Below, in pieces: positions 50,518 through 59,299 of a stretch of 64,000 bases of DNA. Source of the stretch: JBGMEA01 sp041447245 (GTDB taxonomy: Bacteria > Bacillota > Clostridia > Eubacteriales > Anaerofustaceae). Below the pieces are notes generated by a model. That model worked only from the letters and a program-made list of their open reading frames with translations, did not search any database and was not told where the DNA came from. Numbering within the stretch: position 1 is the first letter of the stretch; every line of letters begins with the position of its first letter. Made by a program: the position numbers and the translations under genes. The DNA lies in the NCBI GenBank assembly GCA_041447245.1, contig JBGMEA010000022.1, positions 1-64,000 on the forward strand, in the 5' to 3' direction.

Positions 50518-50961
50518 TCAGACTTCCTCGATCTTTCCGCCTGCTGCAATGATTTTATCATAAGCCGACTTGCTGAGTTTGTCAACCTTAACAGTCACTG
50601 CAACGTTCAAGTCACCTTCACCGAGAATTTTTACGATATTGTACTTGTTTTTTACAATACCTTTTTCCTTTAATGCTTCGAGAGTGACAACACTGCCTTT
50701 TTCAAAAGCATTGAGTTTATCGACATTAATCGCTGCATATTCGGTTTTGAATCTGTAATTGGAAAAACCACGCTTCGGTAGACGTCTGGTCAGAGGCATC
50801 TGCCCGCCTTCGAATCCGATGCGTACACCGCCGCCCGAACGCGATTTCTGTCCGTCCTGTCCTCGGCCTGCAGTTTTGCCTCGACCTGTAGCGGTACCTC
50901 TGCCCTTTCTGATGGTGTCTTTCGATGACCCCGGAGCAGGTTTCAGCGTATGAAGTTTCAT
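50518..50961 (-). CDS. rplO: Ribosomal protein uL15
   Basis: A 147-residue late-assembling large-subunit protein. It opens HTLKPAPGSSKDTIRKGRG, then GRGKTAGRGQDGQKSRSGGG and FEGGQMPLTRRLPKRGF. Immediately before secY in the spc operon. Confidence 0.98.
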   Translation of the reverse strand: MKLHTLKPAPGSSKDTIRKGRGTATGRGKTAGRGQDGQKSRSGGGVRIGFEGGQMPLTRRLPKRGFSNYRFKTEYAAINVDKLNAFEKGSVVTLEALKEKGIVKNKYNIVKILGEGDLNVAVTVKVDKLSKSAYDKIIAAGGKIEEV

Positions 50962-50973
50962 CTGCCAAACCTC

Positions 50974-51159
50974 CTATATTTCTTCAACTTTCAGCATAAA
51001 GCCGATTTTCTGTATGATTCCTCTTGTCTGAGGATTATCCGGTCGGATTACGCTTTGTCTGATTTTATGCAGACCGAGCGCTTTCACGATTTCTCTCTGA
51101 TCTTTGTTTCTTCCGATCAAACTTTTTTCCAGTGTGATCTTCAATTGTTTTTCAGCCAA
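50974..51159 (-). CDS. rpmD: Ribosomal protein uL30
   Basis: A 61-residue protein starting MAEKQLKITLEKSLIGRN from a TTG at 51159, ten bases after AGGAG. A GTG three codons earlier is only one base after the same site. The rest, REIVKALGLHKIRQSVIRPD, is typical. Between rpsE and rplO. Confidence 0.94.
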   Translation of the reverse strand: MAEKQLKITLEKSLIGRNKDQREIVKALGLHKIRQSVIRPDNPQTRGIIQKIGFMLKVEEI

Positions 51160-51172
51160 TTCGTTCACACTC

Positions 51173-51676
51173 CTAACCTAAAATTTGTTCTACGGTCTTG
51201 CCTCGTTTTGCAGCCACTTCCGCAGCAGACACCAATCGGGACAACCCTTCGATCGTTGCTTTTACCATATTGTTGGCATTGTTTGAACCGAGGGATTTTG
51301 TTCGGATATCTTTAATCCCGGCCAGTTCCAATACCGCACGCGCAGGTCCGCCTGCGATAACTCCGGTACCTTTTCCTGCCGGCATCAGCAATACTTTTCC
51401 TGCACCGAAACGTCCGATGCATTCGTGAGGAATCGTCGTTCCCCGAAGTGATACACTGATCATATTTTTCTTTGCATCTTCGATTCCCTTACGGATCGCT
51501 TCCGGAATTTCGATCGCTTTACCGATCCCCACTCCGACATGTCCGTTTTCGTCACCTACTACGACCAAACAGCTGAAACGGAAGTTTCTGCCGCCTTTTA
51601 CGACTTTGGCAACTCGGTTGATCGAGATTACTTTCTCTTTTAAATCCAGCTCTGCCGGATTGATAATTTGTTTCAT
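51173..51676 (-). CDS. rpsE: Ribosomal protein uS5
   Basis: A 167-residue decoding-fidelity protein. It has KEKVISINRVAKVVKGGRNF, VGDENGHVGVGIGKAIEIPE and KGTGVIAGGPARAVLELAG. Fourteen bases after rplR. Confidence 0.98.
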   Translation of the reverse strand: MKQIINPAELDLKEKVISINRVAKVVKGGRNFRFSCLVVVGDENGHVGVGIGKAIEIPEAIRKGIEDAKKNMISVSLRGTTIPHECIGRFGAGKVLLMPAGKGTGVIAGGPARAVLELAGIKDIRTKSLGSNNANNMVKATIEGLSRLVSAAEVAAKRGKTVEQILG

Positions 51677-51690
51677 CCGTTAGGCCCTCC

Positions 51691-52053
51691 TTAAAATTTC
51701 AGTCCAGCTTCTCTCGCCGCTTCAGCCAACGCTTGCACTCTGCCGTGATACACATAGCCGCCTCTGTCAAAGACAACCGTTTCGTAGCCTTTTTCCAAGG
51801 CTGCTTTCGCGATTGCCGTTCCGACCGCTTTTGCCGCATCGATATCCGATGTCGAATTCAGATCGGCCTGCAGAAGTTTTGTCGATGCCGCAGCAACTGT
51901 ATTGCCGTTCACGTCATCGATCAGCTGCGCATACATATGCTTGTTGCTTCTGAACACATTGAGTCTCGGGACGTCAGGAGTGCCGTTGATTTTGCTACGG
52001 ATTTTCGCATGTCTTTTTACTCTGATCTTGTTTTTGACAGGTTTGTTAATCAT
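51691..52053 (-). CDS. rplR: Ribosomal protein uL18
   Basis: A 120-residue 5S rRNA binder. It has RVKRHAKIRSKINGTPDVPR, RLNVFRSNKHMYAQLIDD and VFDRGGYVYHGRVQALAEAA. Follows rplF by 14 bases. Confidence 0.98.
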   Translation of the reverse strand: MINKPVKNKIRVKRHAKIRSKINGTPDVPRLNVFRSNKHMYAQLIDDVNGNTVAAASTKLLQADLNSTSDIDAAKAVGTAIAKAALEKGYETVVFDRGGYVYHGRVQALAEAAREAGLKF

Positions 52054-52067
52054 TCCGCTTCACTCCT

Positions 52068-52610
52068 TTATTTCTTACTGCCGGATTTGCCTTCTTTAAG
52101 CTTGATGAACTCTCCGGCATAACGAACGCCTTTGCCTTTGTAAGGTTCCGGCTGTCTCACTTTTCTGATGTTGGCTGCATGCTGTCCGACAAGTTGTTTG
52201 TCGATTCCTTTGACAAAAATCTTGTTGGTACCTTCTACCACCGTTTCGATTCCTGCCGGGTCTTTCATTTCCACCGGATGGGAATATCCGAGATTCAGCA
52301 CAAGGGTATCTCCCTGTTTTGCTGCTCTGTATCCCACGCCGACGATTTCAAGACCTTTCGAAAATCCTTCCGATACGCCGGATACCATGTTGGAAACCAA
52401 CTTTCTTGTCAATCCGTGCATCGCTTTGTGCTCTTTGGAATCCGACGGTCTCGTGACGGTGAGCACGCCGTCATTGATTTCGATCGTCATATCTTTATTG
52501 ATTGCCTGTTTGAGTTCGCCCTTCGGTCCTTTTACGGTCACAAGTCCGCTTTCCGCTTTGACTTCCACACCGGCGGGAAGATTAACAGGCATTCTTCCAA
52601 TTCTTGACAT
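52068..52610 (-). CDS. rplF: Ribosomal protein uL6
   Basis: A 180-residue two-domain protein near the sarcin-ricin loop. It has SRIGRMPVNLPAGVEVKAES, VGVGYRAAKQGDTLVLNLG and PEPYKGKGVRYAGEFIKLKE. Follows rpsH by 28 bases. Confidence 0.98.
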   Translation of the reverse strand: MSRIGRMPVNLPAGVEVKAESGLVTVKGPKGELKQAINKDMTIEINDGVLTVTRPSDSKEHKAMHGLTRKLVSNMVSGVSEGFSKGLEIVGVGYRAAKQGDTLVLNLGYSHPVEMKDPAGIETVVEGTNKIFVKGIDKQLVGQHAANIRKVRQPEPYKGKGVRYAGEFIKLKEGKSGSKK

Positions 52611-52638
52611 TGTCTGCCTCCTTAATTTTCGTCAGTTC

Positions 52639-53037
52639 CTACCATACATAGCAGAGAACTTCGCCGCCGACATTCGATTTGCGGGCGTTTTTATCCGTCA
52701 TAATTCCTTTTGAAGTGGAAATGATGGCGATACCGAGTCCGTTGAGGACTTTCGGCACTTCATCTTTTGACGCATAGATTCTCAATCCGGGTTTGGAAAT
52801 ACGTTTCAGACCGGAAATCACTTTGGAACTGTCATCGCCGTATTTGAGCGTAATTTCGATCATACCCTGCTTGTTATCTTCAATGAGCTGTACTTCTTTT
52901 ATGTAACCTTCTTCCATCAAAATGCCGGCAATCGCTTTCTTAACGTTGGAAGAGGGAATCGTAACCTTTGCATGCTTTGCATCGTTCGCGTTTCTGATTC
53001 TTGTAAGCATGTCTGCAATAGGGTCGGTCATAACCAT
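52639..53037 (-). CDS. rpsH: Ribosomal protein uS8
   Basis: A 132-residue 16S rRNA binder. It has MTDPIADMLTRIRNANDAKH and the C-terminal STSKGIMTDKNARKSNVGGE. The ATG at 53037 is eight bases after AGGAGG; a second ATG two codons later is possible. Follows rpsZ. Confidence 0.98.
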   Translation of the reverse strand: MVMTDPIADMLTRIRNANDAKHAKVTIPSSNVKKAIAGILMEEGYIKEVQLIEDNKQGMIEITLKYGDDSSKVISGLKRISKPGLRIYASKDEVPKVLNGLGIAIISTSKGIMTDKNARKSNVGGEVLCYVW

Positions 53038-53068
53038 ATCGACATCCTCCTTTACCTATAATTATTGT

Positions 53069-53254
53069 TTACCAGCTTGCTTTTTTTACACCCGGAATTT
53101 CGCCTTTGTAAGCGAGTTCCCTGAAGCAAATTCTGCAGATGCCGTATTTTCTCAAATAAGCGTGAGGTCTGCCGCATATTTTGCATCGGTTGTAAGCTCT
53201 GGTGGAAAATTTCGGTTCGCGTTTTTGTTTCGCGATCATAGATTTTTTTGCCAT
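53069..53254 (-). CDS. rpsZ: Ribosomal protein uS14, zinc-binding type
   Basis: A 61-residue short S14 with a Cys4 zinc site: CKICGRPHAY and CRICF. This is the zinc form usual in Firmicutes. The window has no zinc-free copy. Twelve bases after rplE. Confidence 0.97.
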   Translation of the reverse strand: MAKKSMIAKQKREPKFSTRAYNRCKICGRPHAYLRKYGICRICFRELAYKGEIPGVKKASW

Positions 53255-53266
53255 GCTTTCTCCTCC

Positions 53267-53809
53267 TTATGCCTGTGCAAAGGGCATACCGAGCAGCTTA
53301 AGCAGTTCGTATGCTTCTTCGTCAGTTTTTGCAGTGGTTACAAATATGATATCCAAACCTCTGATTTTTTCGATTTTATCGTAATTGATTTCCGGGAAAA
53401 TCAGTTGTTCTTTCACACCGATCGCAAAGTTTCCTCTGCCATCGAATGCTCCGGCCGGAATTCCTCTGAAGTCTCTGATTCGCGGAATTGCCACGTTAAT
53501 CAGTTTGTCCGCAAATTCATACATTCTGTCGGATCGAAGCGTTACTTTCGCACCGATGTCCATTCCCTTTCTGAGTTTAAAGTTGGAAACGGATTTTTTT
53601 GCTTTGATCACCACCGGCTTCTGCCCCGAGATCAAACCCAGTTCGTTCACCGCGGATTCCATTGCTTTCGTATTGTCCTTGCAATCTCCGAAACGCATAT
53701 TCAAAATAATTTTTTCCAGTTTTGGAACCTGCATGACATTTTTGTATGCGAATTTTTCATTCAATGCGGGGACTGCTTTTCCGAGATATAAATCTTTCAT
53801 TCTGGTCAT
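53267..53809 (-). CDS. rplE: Ribosomal protein uL5
   Basis: A 180-residue 5S rRNA and P-site tRNA contact protein. It has KNVMQVPKLEKIILNMRFGD, GQKPVVIKAKKSVSNFKLRK and RDFRGIPAGAFDGRGNFAIG. Fourteen bases after rplX. Confidence 0.98.
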   Translation of the reverse strand: MTRMKDLYLGKAVPALNEKFAYKNVMQVPKLEKIILNMRFGDCKDNTKAMESAVNELGLISGQKPVVIKAKKSVSNFKLRKGMDIGAKVTLRSDRMYEFADKLINVAIPRIRDFRGIPAGAFDGRGNFAIGVKEQLIFPEINYDKIEKIRGLDIIFVTTAKTDEEAYELLKLLGMPFAQA

Positions 53810-53823
53810 GTATCTTGCCTCCC

Positions 53824-54147
53824 CTATTTTCCGAAGGTCTCACCGCATTTGCGGCAGTAACGCACTTTCGATCCGTCGGCCAAAACTTTGCTTCCCGTTC
53901 TTACGCCCTGTTTGCATTTTTCGCAATAAAGCATAACATTGGAAGCATGAATGGAACCTTCCTGATCAATAATGCCGGCCTGCTGCATCTGCTGAGTGGC
54001 CTTCATGTGTTTTTTTCTCATGTTGACGCCTTCAACAATGACTCTTTCGCTCTTCGGAAGTACTTTGATTACTTTTGCGACTTTGTTTTTGTCTTTGCTT
54101 TTCACTCCCGATTTCACGATAACCGTGTCGTCTTTTTTTACATGCAT
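53824..54147 (-). CDS. rplX: Ribosomal protein uL24
   Basis: A 107-residue assembly-initiating protein with a KOW domain (VKKDDTVIVKSGVKSKDKNK) and HMKATQQMQQAGIIDQEGSI. The C-terminal part has MLYCEKCKQGVRTGSKV and RYCRKCGETFGK, two Cys pairs forming a zinc ribbon as in many Firmicutes. Confidence 0.97.
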   Translation of the reverse strand: MHVKKDDTVIVKSGVKSKDKNKVAKVIKVLPKSERVIVEGVNMRKKHMKATQQMQQAGIIDQEGSIHASNVMLYCEKCKQGVRTGSKVLADGSKVRYCRKCGETFGK

Positions 54148-54160
54148 TTTTCAGTACCTC

Positions 54161-54529
54161 CTAAAGCACTTCGGGTGCCAGAGACACAATTTTCATGAAC
54201 TGCTTTTCTCTCAGTTCCCGTGCCACTGGTCCGAATATACGTGTGCCTCTCGGCTGATTGTCATCTTTTATAATAACAGCTGCATTCTGGTCGAATTTGA
54301 TATAGCTTCCGTCCGCTCTGCGTACGCCGCTGATCGTTCTGACCACAACAGCTTTCACAACATCACCCTTTTTTACGGTTCCGCCCGGAGCTGCACTTTT
54401 TACGCTCGCGATGATCACATCGCCGACATTGGCGTATCTGCGTTTAGAACCGCCCATAACCCTGATACACAACAATTCTTTCGCGCCGGTGTTATCGGCA
54501 ACTTTCAGTCGTGTTTCCTGCTGTATCAT
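54161..54529 (-). CDS. rplN: Ribosomal protein uL14
   Basis: A 122-residue protein with MIQQETRLKVADNTGAKELL, VMGGSKRRYANVGDVIIASV and RGTRIFGPVARELREKQFMK. Fully typical. Between rpsQ and rplX. Confidence 0.98.
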   Translation of the reverse strand: MIQQETRLKVADNTGAKELLCIRVMGGSKRRYANVGDVIIASVKSAAPGGTVKKGDVVKAVVVRTISGVRRADGSYIKFDQNAAVIIKDDNQPRGTRIFGPVARELREKQFMKIVSLAPEVL

Positions 54530-54550
54530 TGCGTTTCCTCCTTGTTTTCC

Positions 54551-54808
54551 CTATTTCGCCTTTTCAACGATTTCCACAAGTCTCCATCGCTTGTTTTTGC
54601 TCAGCGGACGTGTTTCCATAATCTTGACCGTGTCACCGATGCCGCATTGATTCTGTTCATCATGTGCCATGAATCTCGTTGTACGTTTAACTCTCTTTTT
54701 GTAAAGAGGATGATTCACCATCGTTTCAACGGCCACCACGATGCTTTTATCAGCTTTATCGGAAACAACTTTGCCGACTCTGACTTTTCTGTTTGCTCTT
54801 TCTTCCAT
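54551..54808 (-). CDS. rpsQ: Ribosomal protein uS17
   Basis: An 85-residue OB-fold 16S rRNA binder. It has RKVRVGKVVSDKADKSIVVA, HPLYKKRVKRTTRFMAHDEQ and GDTVKIMETRPLSKNKRWRL. Confidence 0.98.
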   Translation of the reverse strand: MEERANRKVRVGKVVSDKADKSIVVAVETMVNHPLYKKRVKRTTRFMAHDEQNQCGIGDTVKIMETRPLSKNKRWRLVEIVEKAK

Positions 54809-54824
54809 CGCTTCCTCCGTTTAC

Positions 54825-55028
54825 TTATGCATTCGCTGCATTGAGTTCTCTTTCTCGTAACACTGTTTTGATTCTCGCGTAATCCTTCTTGACTTCTCTG
54901 ATTCTCAAAGGATTCTCAAGCTGTCCTGTCGCGTGCTGAAAACGGAGATTAAACAGTTCTTCCTTCAAACTCGTAAGTTCATTTGTTAATTCCTGAGTGG
55001 ATTTTGCTCTCAAATCACTTGTTTTCAT
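54825..55028 (-). CDS. rpmC: Ribosomal protein uL29
   Basis: A 67-residue two-helix protein near the tunnel exit. It has LTSLKEELFNLRFQHATGQL and PLRIREVKKDYARIKTVLRE. Its ATG shares one base with the rplP stop (TAATG), so translation is coupled. Confidence 0.97.
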   Translation of the reverse strand: MKTSDLRAKSTQELTNELTSLKEELFNLRFQHATGQLENPLRIREVKKDYARIKTVLRERELNAANA

Positions 55029-55459
55029 TAGGACTCACCACCTGTTTGCATTTCTTCTCTGGTAATGAATTTTGTTTTGATGGGAAGCTTATGCTGCGCG
55101 AGACGCATTGCTTCGCGTGCTGTTTCCACATCGACTCCGGAGAGTTCAAACATCACTCTGCCCGGTTTCACTACCGCAACCCAGTATTCCGGAGACCCTT
55201 TCCCGCTACCCATACGGGTTTCGGCAGGTTTCTTCGTTACGGATTTATCGGGAAAAATCTTGATCCATACTTTCCCGCCACGTTTGATATATCTCGTCAT
55301 TGCAATACGGGCGGCTTCAATTTGATTGGATTTGACCCAGCCCGGTTCTGTTGCCTGTATCGCATAATCACCGTATGTGATTGTATTGCCTCTGGTTGCC
55401 ACGCCTGTCATTCTGCCGCGGTGCACTTTTCTGTGCTTGACTCTTTTCGGCATTAACAT
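55028..55459 (-). CDS. rplP: Ribosomal protein uL16
   Basis: A 143-residue protein at the A/P-tRNA site. It has MLMPKRVKHRKVHRGRMTG, RGGKVWIKIFPDKSVTKKPA and TRMGSGKGSPEYWVAVVKPG. The start at 55459 is preferred, ten bases after AGGAGG; the ATG at 55468 is only one base after it. Confidence 0.97.
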   Translation of the reverse strand: MLMPKRVKHRKVHRGRMTGVATRGNTITYGDYAIQATEPGWVKSNQIEAARIAMTRYIKRGGKVWIKIFPDKSVTKKPAETRMGSGKGSPEYWVAVVKPGRVMFELSGVDVETAREAMRLAQHKLPIKTKFITREEMQTGGES

Positions 55460-55494
55460 AATAACCATACCTCCTTGTTCATACTACTGACGGA

Positions 55495-56139
55495 TTATTG
55501 TTTGTTTTTTGTCGGAAGAACTTCACCTTTGTTGATCCAGACTTTCACGCCGATCTTTCCGTATGTGGTATCCGCTTCCGCAGTACCGTAATCGATATTG
55601 GCGCGCAGTGTCTGAAGCGGCACATTGCCTTCGTGATAATGTTCGGTTCTGGCAATTTCAGCTCCGTTCAAACGACCGGAACATTGTGTTTTGATTCCTT
55701 CCGCGCCGCCTCTGAGCGCGCGTTGAATGGCTTGCTTCATGGCCCGGCGGAATGCGATACGCTTTTCCAGCTGCTGAGCAATATTCTCTGCCACCAACTG
55801 AGCGTCGCAGTCAACATTTTTCACTTCCATGACATTAATGTTGACGCTTTTCCCGGTCATTTTCTGAATCTGTTTTCTGAGTGCTTCGATGCCGGTTCCG
55901 TTTTTGCCGATAATTCTTCCCGGTTTGCCCGTATAAATAAACAAGGTTACTTTATTGGCGCTGCGTTCGATCTCGACTTTAGAAATACCCGTCGAATACT
56001 GTGTCTTCTTGATATATTTTCTGATTTTCTGGTCTTCGATCAACAGATCGGAAAAATCCCTGTCTTTCGCATACCATCTGGAAGACCAATCTTTAATAAT
56101 ACCTACTCTTAATCCGTGCGGATTTACCTTTTGACCCAA
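55495..56139 (-). CDS. rpsC: Ribosomal protein uS3
   Basis: A 214-residue mRNA-entry protein with a KH domain. It has GQKVNPHGLRVGIIKDWSSR, GRIIGKNGTGIEALRKQIQK and IAFRRAMKQAIQRALRGGAE. Twelve bases after rplV. Confidence 0.98.
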   Translation of the reverse strand: MGQKVNPHGLRVGIIKDWSSRWYAKDRDFSDLLIEDQKIRKYIKKTQYSTGISKVEIERSANKVTLFIYTGKPGRIIGKNGTGIEALRKQIQKMTGKSVNINVMEVKNVDCDAQLVAENIAQQLEKRIAFRRAMKQAIQRALRGGAEGIKTQCSGRLNGAEIARTEHYHEGNVPLQTLRANIDYGTAEADTTYGKIGVKVWINKGEVLPTKNKQ

Positions 56140-56151
56140 AGTCTGACCTCC

Positions 56152-56487
56152 TTAATTTTTTTCCTTAAGCACAACGCTTAAGTGTGAGCTTCTCTTTTTA
56201 ATGACGGATGCTCTTCCCATGGAGCGCGCTTTGATACGTTTCATAATCGGTCCCTGGTTTGCACTGACTTCGGATATAAAAAGTTTGTTTGCGTTCATGC
56301 TGTGGTTTGTTTCTGCATTTGCCGCCGCCGATTTCACGACTTTTTCAAACGCCATGGCCGGTTTATTCCCGGTCAGTTTCAGGATCACAAGCGCTTCGTT
56401 TACGCTTTTCCCGCGAATGAGATCGGCTACGCGTTTCGCTTTAAGAGGCGAAACACGGACATATTTTGCGGTTGCTTTTGCTTCCAT
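56152..56487 (-). CDS. rplV: Ribosomal protein uL22
   Basis: A 111-residue tunnel-wall protein. It has KYVRVSPLKAKRVADLIRGK and SANQGPIMKRIKARSMGRAS; the C-terminus (RSSHLSVVLKEKN) is normal. Typical macrolide-contact loop present. Confidence 0.98.
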   Translation of the reverse strand: MEAKATAKYVRVSPLKAKRVADLIRGKSVNEALVILKLTGNKPAMAFEKVVKSAAANAETNHSMNANKLFISEVSANQGPIMKRIKARSMGRASVIKKRSSHLSVVLKEKN

Positions 56488-56505
56488 ATGAATTCCTCCT
56501 AAAAC

Positions 56506-56784
56506 TTATCTGCCGCCGGATTTCTTTTCTCCGGCATGCCCTCTGAATGTTCTTGTCAACGCGAATTCGCCGAATTTGTGTCCTACCATATCTTCGGTCA
56601 CAAATACGGGAACATGCTTTCTGCCATCGTGTACAGCCACTGTATGACCTACCATCTGAGGGAAGATCGTGCAGTCTCTGGACCACGTTTTCACTACTTT
56701 TTTTTCGCCGCTGTTATTCATGTCTTCGATTCTCTTCAGAAGCCGTTCATCAACATACGGTCCTTTTTTCGTAGATCTGCTCAT
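56506..56784 (-). CDS. rpsS: Ribosomal protein uS19
   Basis: A 92-residue head protein. It has SRSTKKGPYVDERLLKRIED, WSRDCTIFPQMVGHTVAVHD and VTEDMVGHKFGEFALTRTFR. Confidence 0.98.
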   Translation of the reverse strand: MSRSTKKGPYVDERLLKRIEDMNNSGEKKVVKTWSRDCTIFPQMVGHTVAVHDGRKHVPVFVTEDMVGHKFGEFALTRTFRGHAGEKKSGGR

Positions 56785-56804
56785 TTGCTATCCTCCGTTT
56801 CCCG

Positions 56805-57635
56805 TTATTTGTTTCTTCGTCTTACGATATATTTATCGGAAGGTTTGTTCTTTTTACGTGTTTTGTAACCCAATGTCGGTTTACCCCAAGGAGTAACAGG
56901 TCCGGAACGCCCGATCGGAGCTTTTCCTTCGCCGCCGCCGTGCGGATGGTCATTCGGGTTCATAACGGAACCACGAACCGTCGGTTTGATTCCCATATGT
57001 CTTTTTCTGCCGGCTTTCCCGATATTGATGTTTTCGTGATCGAGATTTCCGACCTGTCCGATCGTCGCTCTGCATTCTTTGCGAACCATTCTCATTTCGC
57101 CGGACGGAAGTCTGAGCGTTACATAGTCACCTTCTTTTGCCATCAACTGGACGAAACATCCGGCACTTCGTGCCATCTGAGCGCCTTTTCCGGCTTTCAT
57201 TTCGATATTGTGAAGAATGGTACCGACCGGAATGTTTTCCATCGGAAGCGCATTCCCCGTACGAATGTCGGAGTTCGGACCCGAAACAACTTCGTCTCCG
57301 ACTTTCAGTCCTTCCGGAGCCAAGATATATCGTTTGTCGCCGTCCGCGTAATAAAGCAAAGCAATATTGGCGCTGCGGTTCGGATCGTATTCAATCGCTT
57401 TCACGGTCGCTTTTACGTCGTCCTTGCTGCGTTTGAAATCGATGATTCTGTATTTCTGTTTTGCACCGCCGGCCTGATGTCTGACGGTGATTCTGCCGGT
57501 ATTGTTTCTCCCCGCATGCTTCGTCTTTTTCGCGAGCAGCGATTTTTCCGGCGTCGTTTTCGTTATTTCTTCAAAAGTGGAAACCGTCATGCCGCGAAGT
57601 CCCGGCGTAGTCGGCTTGTACTTTCTGATACCCAT
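56805..57635 (-). CDS. rplB: Ribosomal protein uL2
   Basis: A 276-residue core protein of the peptidyl-transferase region. It has KYKPTTPGLRGMTVSTFEEI, the conserved MNPNDHPHGGGEGKAPIGRS with its His, and TPWGKPTLGYKTRKKNKPSD. Forty-five bases after rplW. Confidence 0.98.
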   Translation of the reverse strand: MGIRKYKPTTPGLRGMTVSTFEEITKTTPEKSLLAKKTKHAGRNNTGRITVRHQAGGAKQKYRIIDFKRSKDDVKATVKAIEYDPNRSANIALLYYADGDKRYILAPEGLKVGDEVVSGPNSDIRTGNALPMENIPVGTILHNIEMKAGKGAQMARSAGCFVQLMAKEGDYVTLRLPSGEMRMVRKECRATIGQVGNLDHENINIGKAGRKRHMGIKPTVRGSVMNPNDHPHGGGEGKAPIGRSGPVTPWGKPTLGYKTRKKNKPSDKYIVRRRNK

Positions 57636-57680
57636 AATTGAGACTGCCTCCTTACAATAATCTTTTATCGGGTAAGCTTT

Positions 57681-57968
57681 TTACATTCCTTCGAAATACT
57701 TGATTTCTTTGCTTTCGGGAGAAAGAATGACAATGGCTTTTTTCCAATCAGGACGTCTGCCCTGCGTTTTGCCCATTCTTTTGAGTTTCCCTCTCATGTT
57801 CATCGTGCTGACGCGAACTACCTTCACGCCAAAGACCGATTCGACGGCATCTTTGATTTGATATTTATTCGCCGTCTTGGACACCTGGAATGTATATCGT
57901 TTGTCCTGCGCATCTACCATGCTGCGTTCCGTAATGATCGGTTTGATCAAAATATCATGAGGATTCAT
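57681..57968 (-). CDS. rplW: Ribosomal protein uL23
   Basis: A 95-residue tunnel-exit protein and docking site for SRP and trigger factor. It has DILIKPIITERSMVDAQDKR and GVKVVRVSTMNMRGKLKRMG. The ATG at 57968 follows the rplD stop by one base, with AGGAGGT upstream. Confidence 0.97.
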   Translation of the reverse strand: MNPHDILIKPIITERSMVDAQDKRYTFQVSKTANKYQIKDAVESVFGVKVVRVSTMNMRGKLKRMGKTQGRRPDWKKAIVILSPESKEIKYFEGM

Positions 57969-57969
57969 C

Positions 57970-58587
57970 TTAAGAATACACCTCCTGGATTTTTGCAAGC
58001 GACGCTTCTGTGATTAACAAATTATCATATTTGAGCATCTCATATACGTTAAGTGTGCTCACAAGCGTGCATTTCGCTGTCGGGATATTGCTGACGGATT
58101 TTACGACGTTTTTGTCGTTTTCGTCAATCACAACAAGCGTTTTGCCGATTTTTAAATTATTCAGCACCGCAACCATATCCTTGGTTTTCGGTTCCGCGAA
58201 TTTCAATTCATCAAGAATAAACAGTTCGTTGTCTTTCACTTTTGCGGAAAAGACCGATTTCATAGCCAGTCTTCTCACTTTCTTGTTGACAGCCTGATCG
58301 TAATCTCTGGGCTTCGGTGCGAACGCAATACCGCCGTGTCTCCAAACAGGATTTCGGCTGGAACCGACTCGCGCACGTCCCGTACCTTTCTGTCTCCACG
58401 GTTTTTTCCCGCCGCCGCTTACTTCAGCTCGGGTTTTCGCTGATTGCGTTCCCTGTCTCTGATTGGCAAGATAAGCCACAACGACCTGGTGCACAACCGG
58501 TTCATTCGGTTCGATACCGAAGATATCATCGCTGAGTTCGATGTTCTTCACTACTTCGCCTTTTATATTCAATACATCAGCTTTCAT
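57970..58587 (-). CDS. rplD: Ribosomal protein uL4
   Basis: A 205-residue tunnel protein, and in some bacteria the repressor of the S10 operon. It has QRQGTQSAKTRAEVSGGGKK, PWRQKGTGRARVGSSRNPVW and HGGIAFAPKPRDYDQAVNKK. Confidence 0.98.
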   Translation of the reverse strand: MKADVLNIKGEVVKNIELSDDIFGIEPNEPVVHQVVVAYLANQRQGTQSAKTRAEVSGGGKKPWRQKGTGRARVGSSRNPVWRHGGIAFAPKPRDYDQAVNKKVRRLAMKSVFSAKVKDNELFILDELKFAEPKTKDMVAVLNNLKIGKTLVVIDENDKNVVKSVSNIPTAKCTLVSTLNVYEMLKYDNLLITEASLAKIQEVYS

Positions 58588-58617
58588 TAAATCGTATCCT
58601 CCTTCTTCCGTGTTCCG

Positions 58618-59247
58618 CTATTTCTTAATGGTATCCACAACGTACACGATCGATCCGTTGGATCCCGGAACCGCACCCTTCACGAGGAGCAGATTCTTTT
58701 CGGCGTCCGCCTTCACAACCGTCATGTTTTGAACGGTGCAATTTTCGCTTCCCATATGACCCGGAAGATTTTTTCCTTTAAACACACGGCTCGGATCGGA
58801 AGATGCGCCCATCGAACCGACCGCTCGGTGATATTTGGAACCATGTGCCATCGGACCTCTGGACTGTCCGTGACGTTTGATATTGCCTTGGAAACCTTTC
58901 CCTTTGCTCACTCCGCTGATATCAACCCGATCTCCGGTTTCAAAAATATCCGCTTTCAATTCCTGACCCACTTCAAACGAAGCAACATCTTCCAAACGGA
59001 ATTCTTTGAGTCTGCGTTTCGGTTCCTGTTCGACTTTTGCGTAATGACCCGCAATCGGTTTCGTAACATTTTTTGCCTTAATCTCACCGAAAGAAACCTG
59101 TATCGCTTCATATCCGTCTTTTTCGAGACTCTTTACCTGCACGACACTGCAGGGACCCGCTTCAAGCACCGTTACCGGAATAATTTCGCCTTCCGGGCTG
59201 AACACCTGAGTCATGCCGACTTTTTTCGCAATGATTGCTTTTTTCAT
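58618..59247 (-). CDS. rplC: Ribosomal protein uL3
   Basis: A 209-residue early-assembling protein. It has KKVGMTQVFSPEGEIIPVTV, SGVSKGKGFQGNIKRHGQSR and GAVPGSNGSIVYVVDTIKK. The ATG at 59247 has GGAGG; an ATG four codons earlier overlaps that site. Between rpsJ and rplD. Confidence 0.98.
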   Translation of the reverse strand: MKKAIIAKKVGMTQVFSPEGEIIPVTVLEAGPCSVVQVKSLEKDGYEAIQVSFGEIKAKNVTKPIAGHYAKVEQEPKRRLKEFRLEDVASFEVGQELKADIFETGDRVDISGVSKGKGFQGNIKRHGQSRGPMAHGSKYHRAVGSMGASSDPSRVFKGKNLPGHMGSENCTVQNMTVVKADAEKNLLLVKGAVPGSNGSIVYVVDTIKK

Positions 59248-59299
59248 TCTTTCCTCCATTAGCGGACTGCATTGCAGTCATAATATTATTGATCTGCCG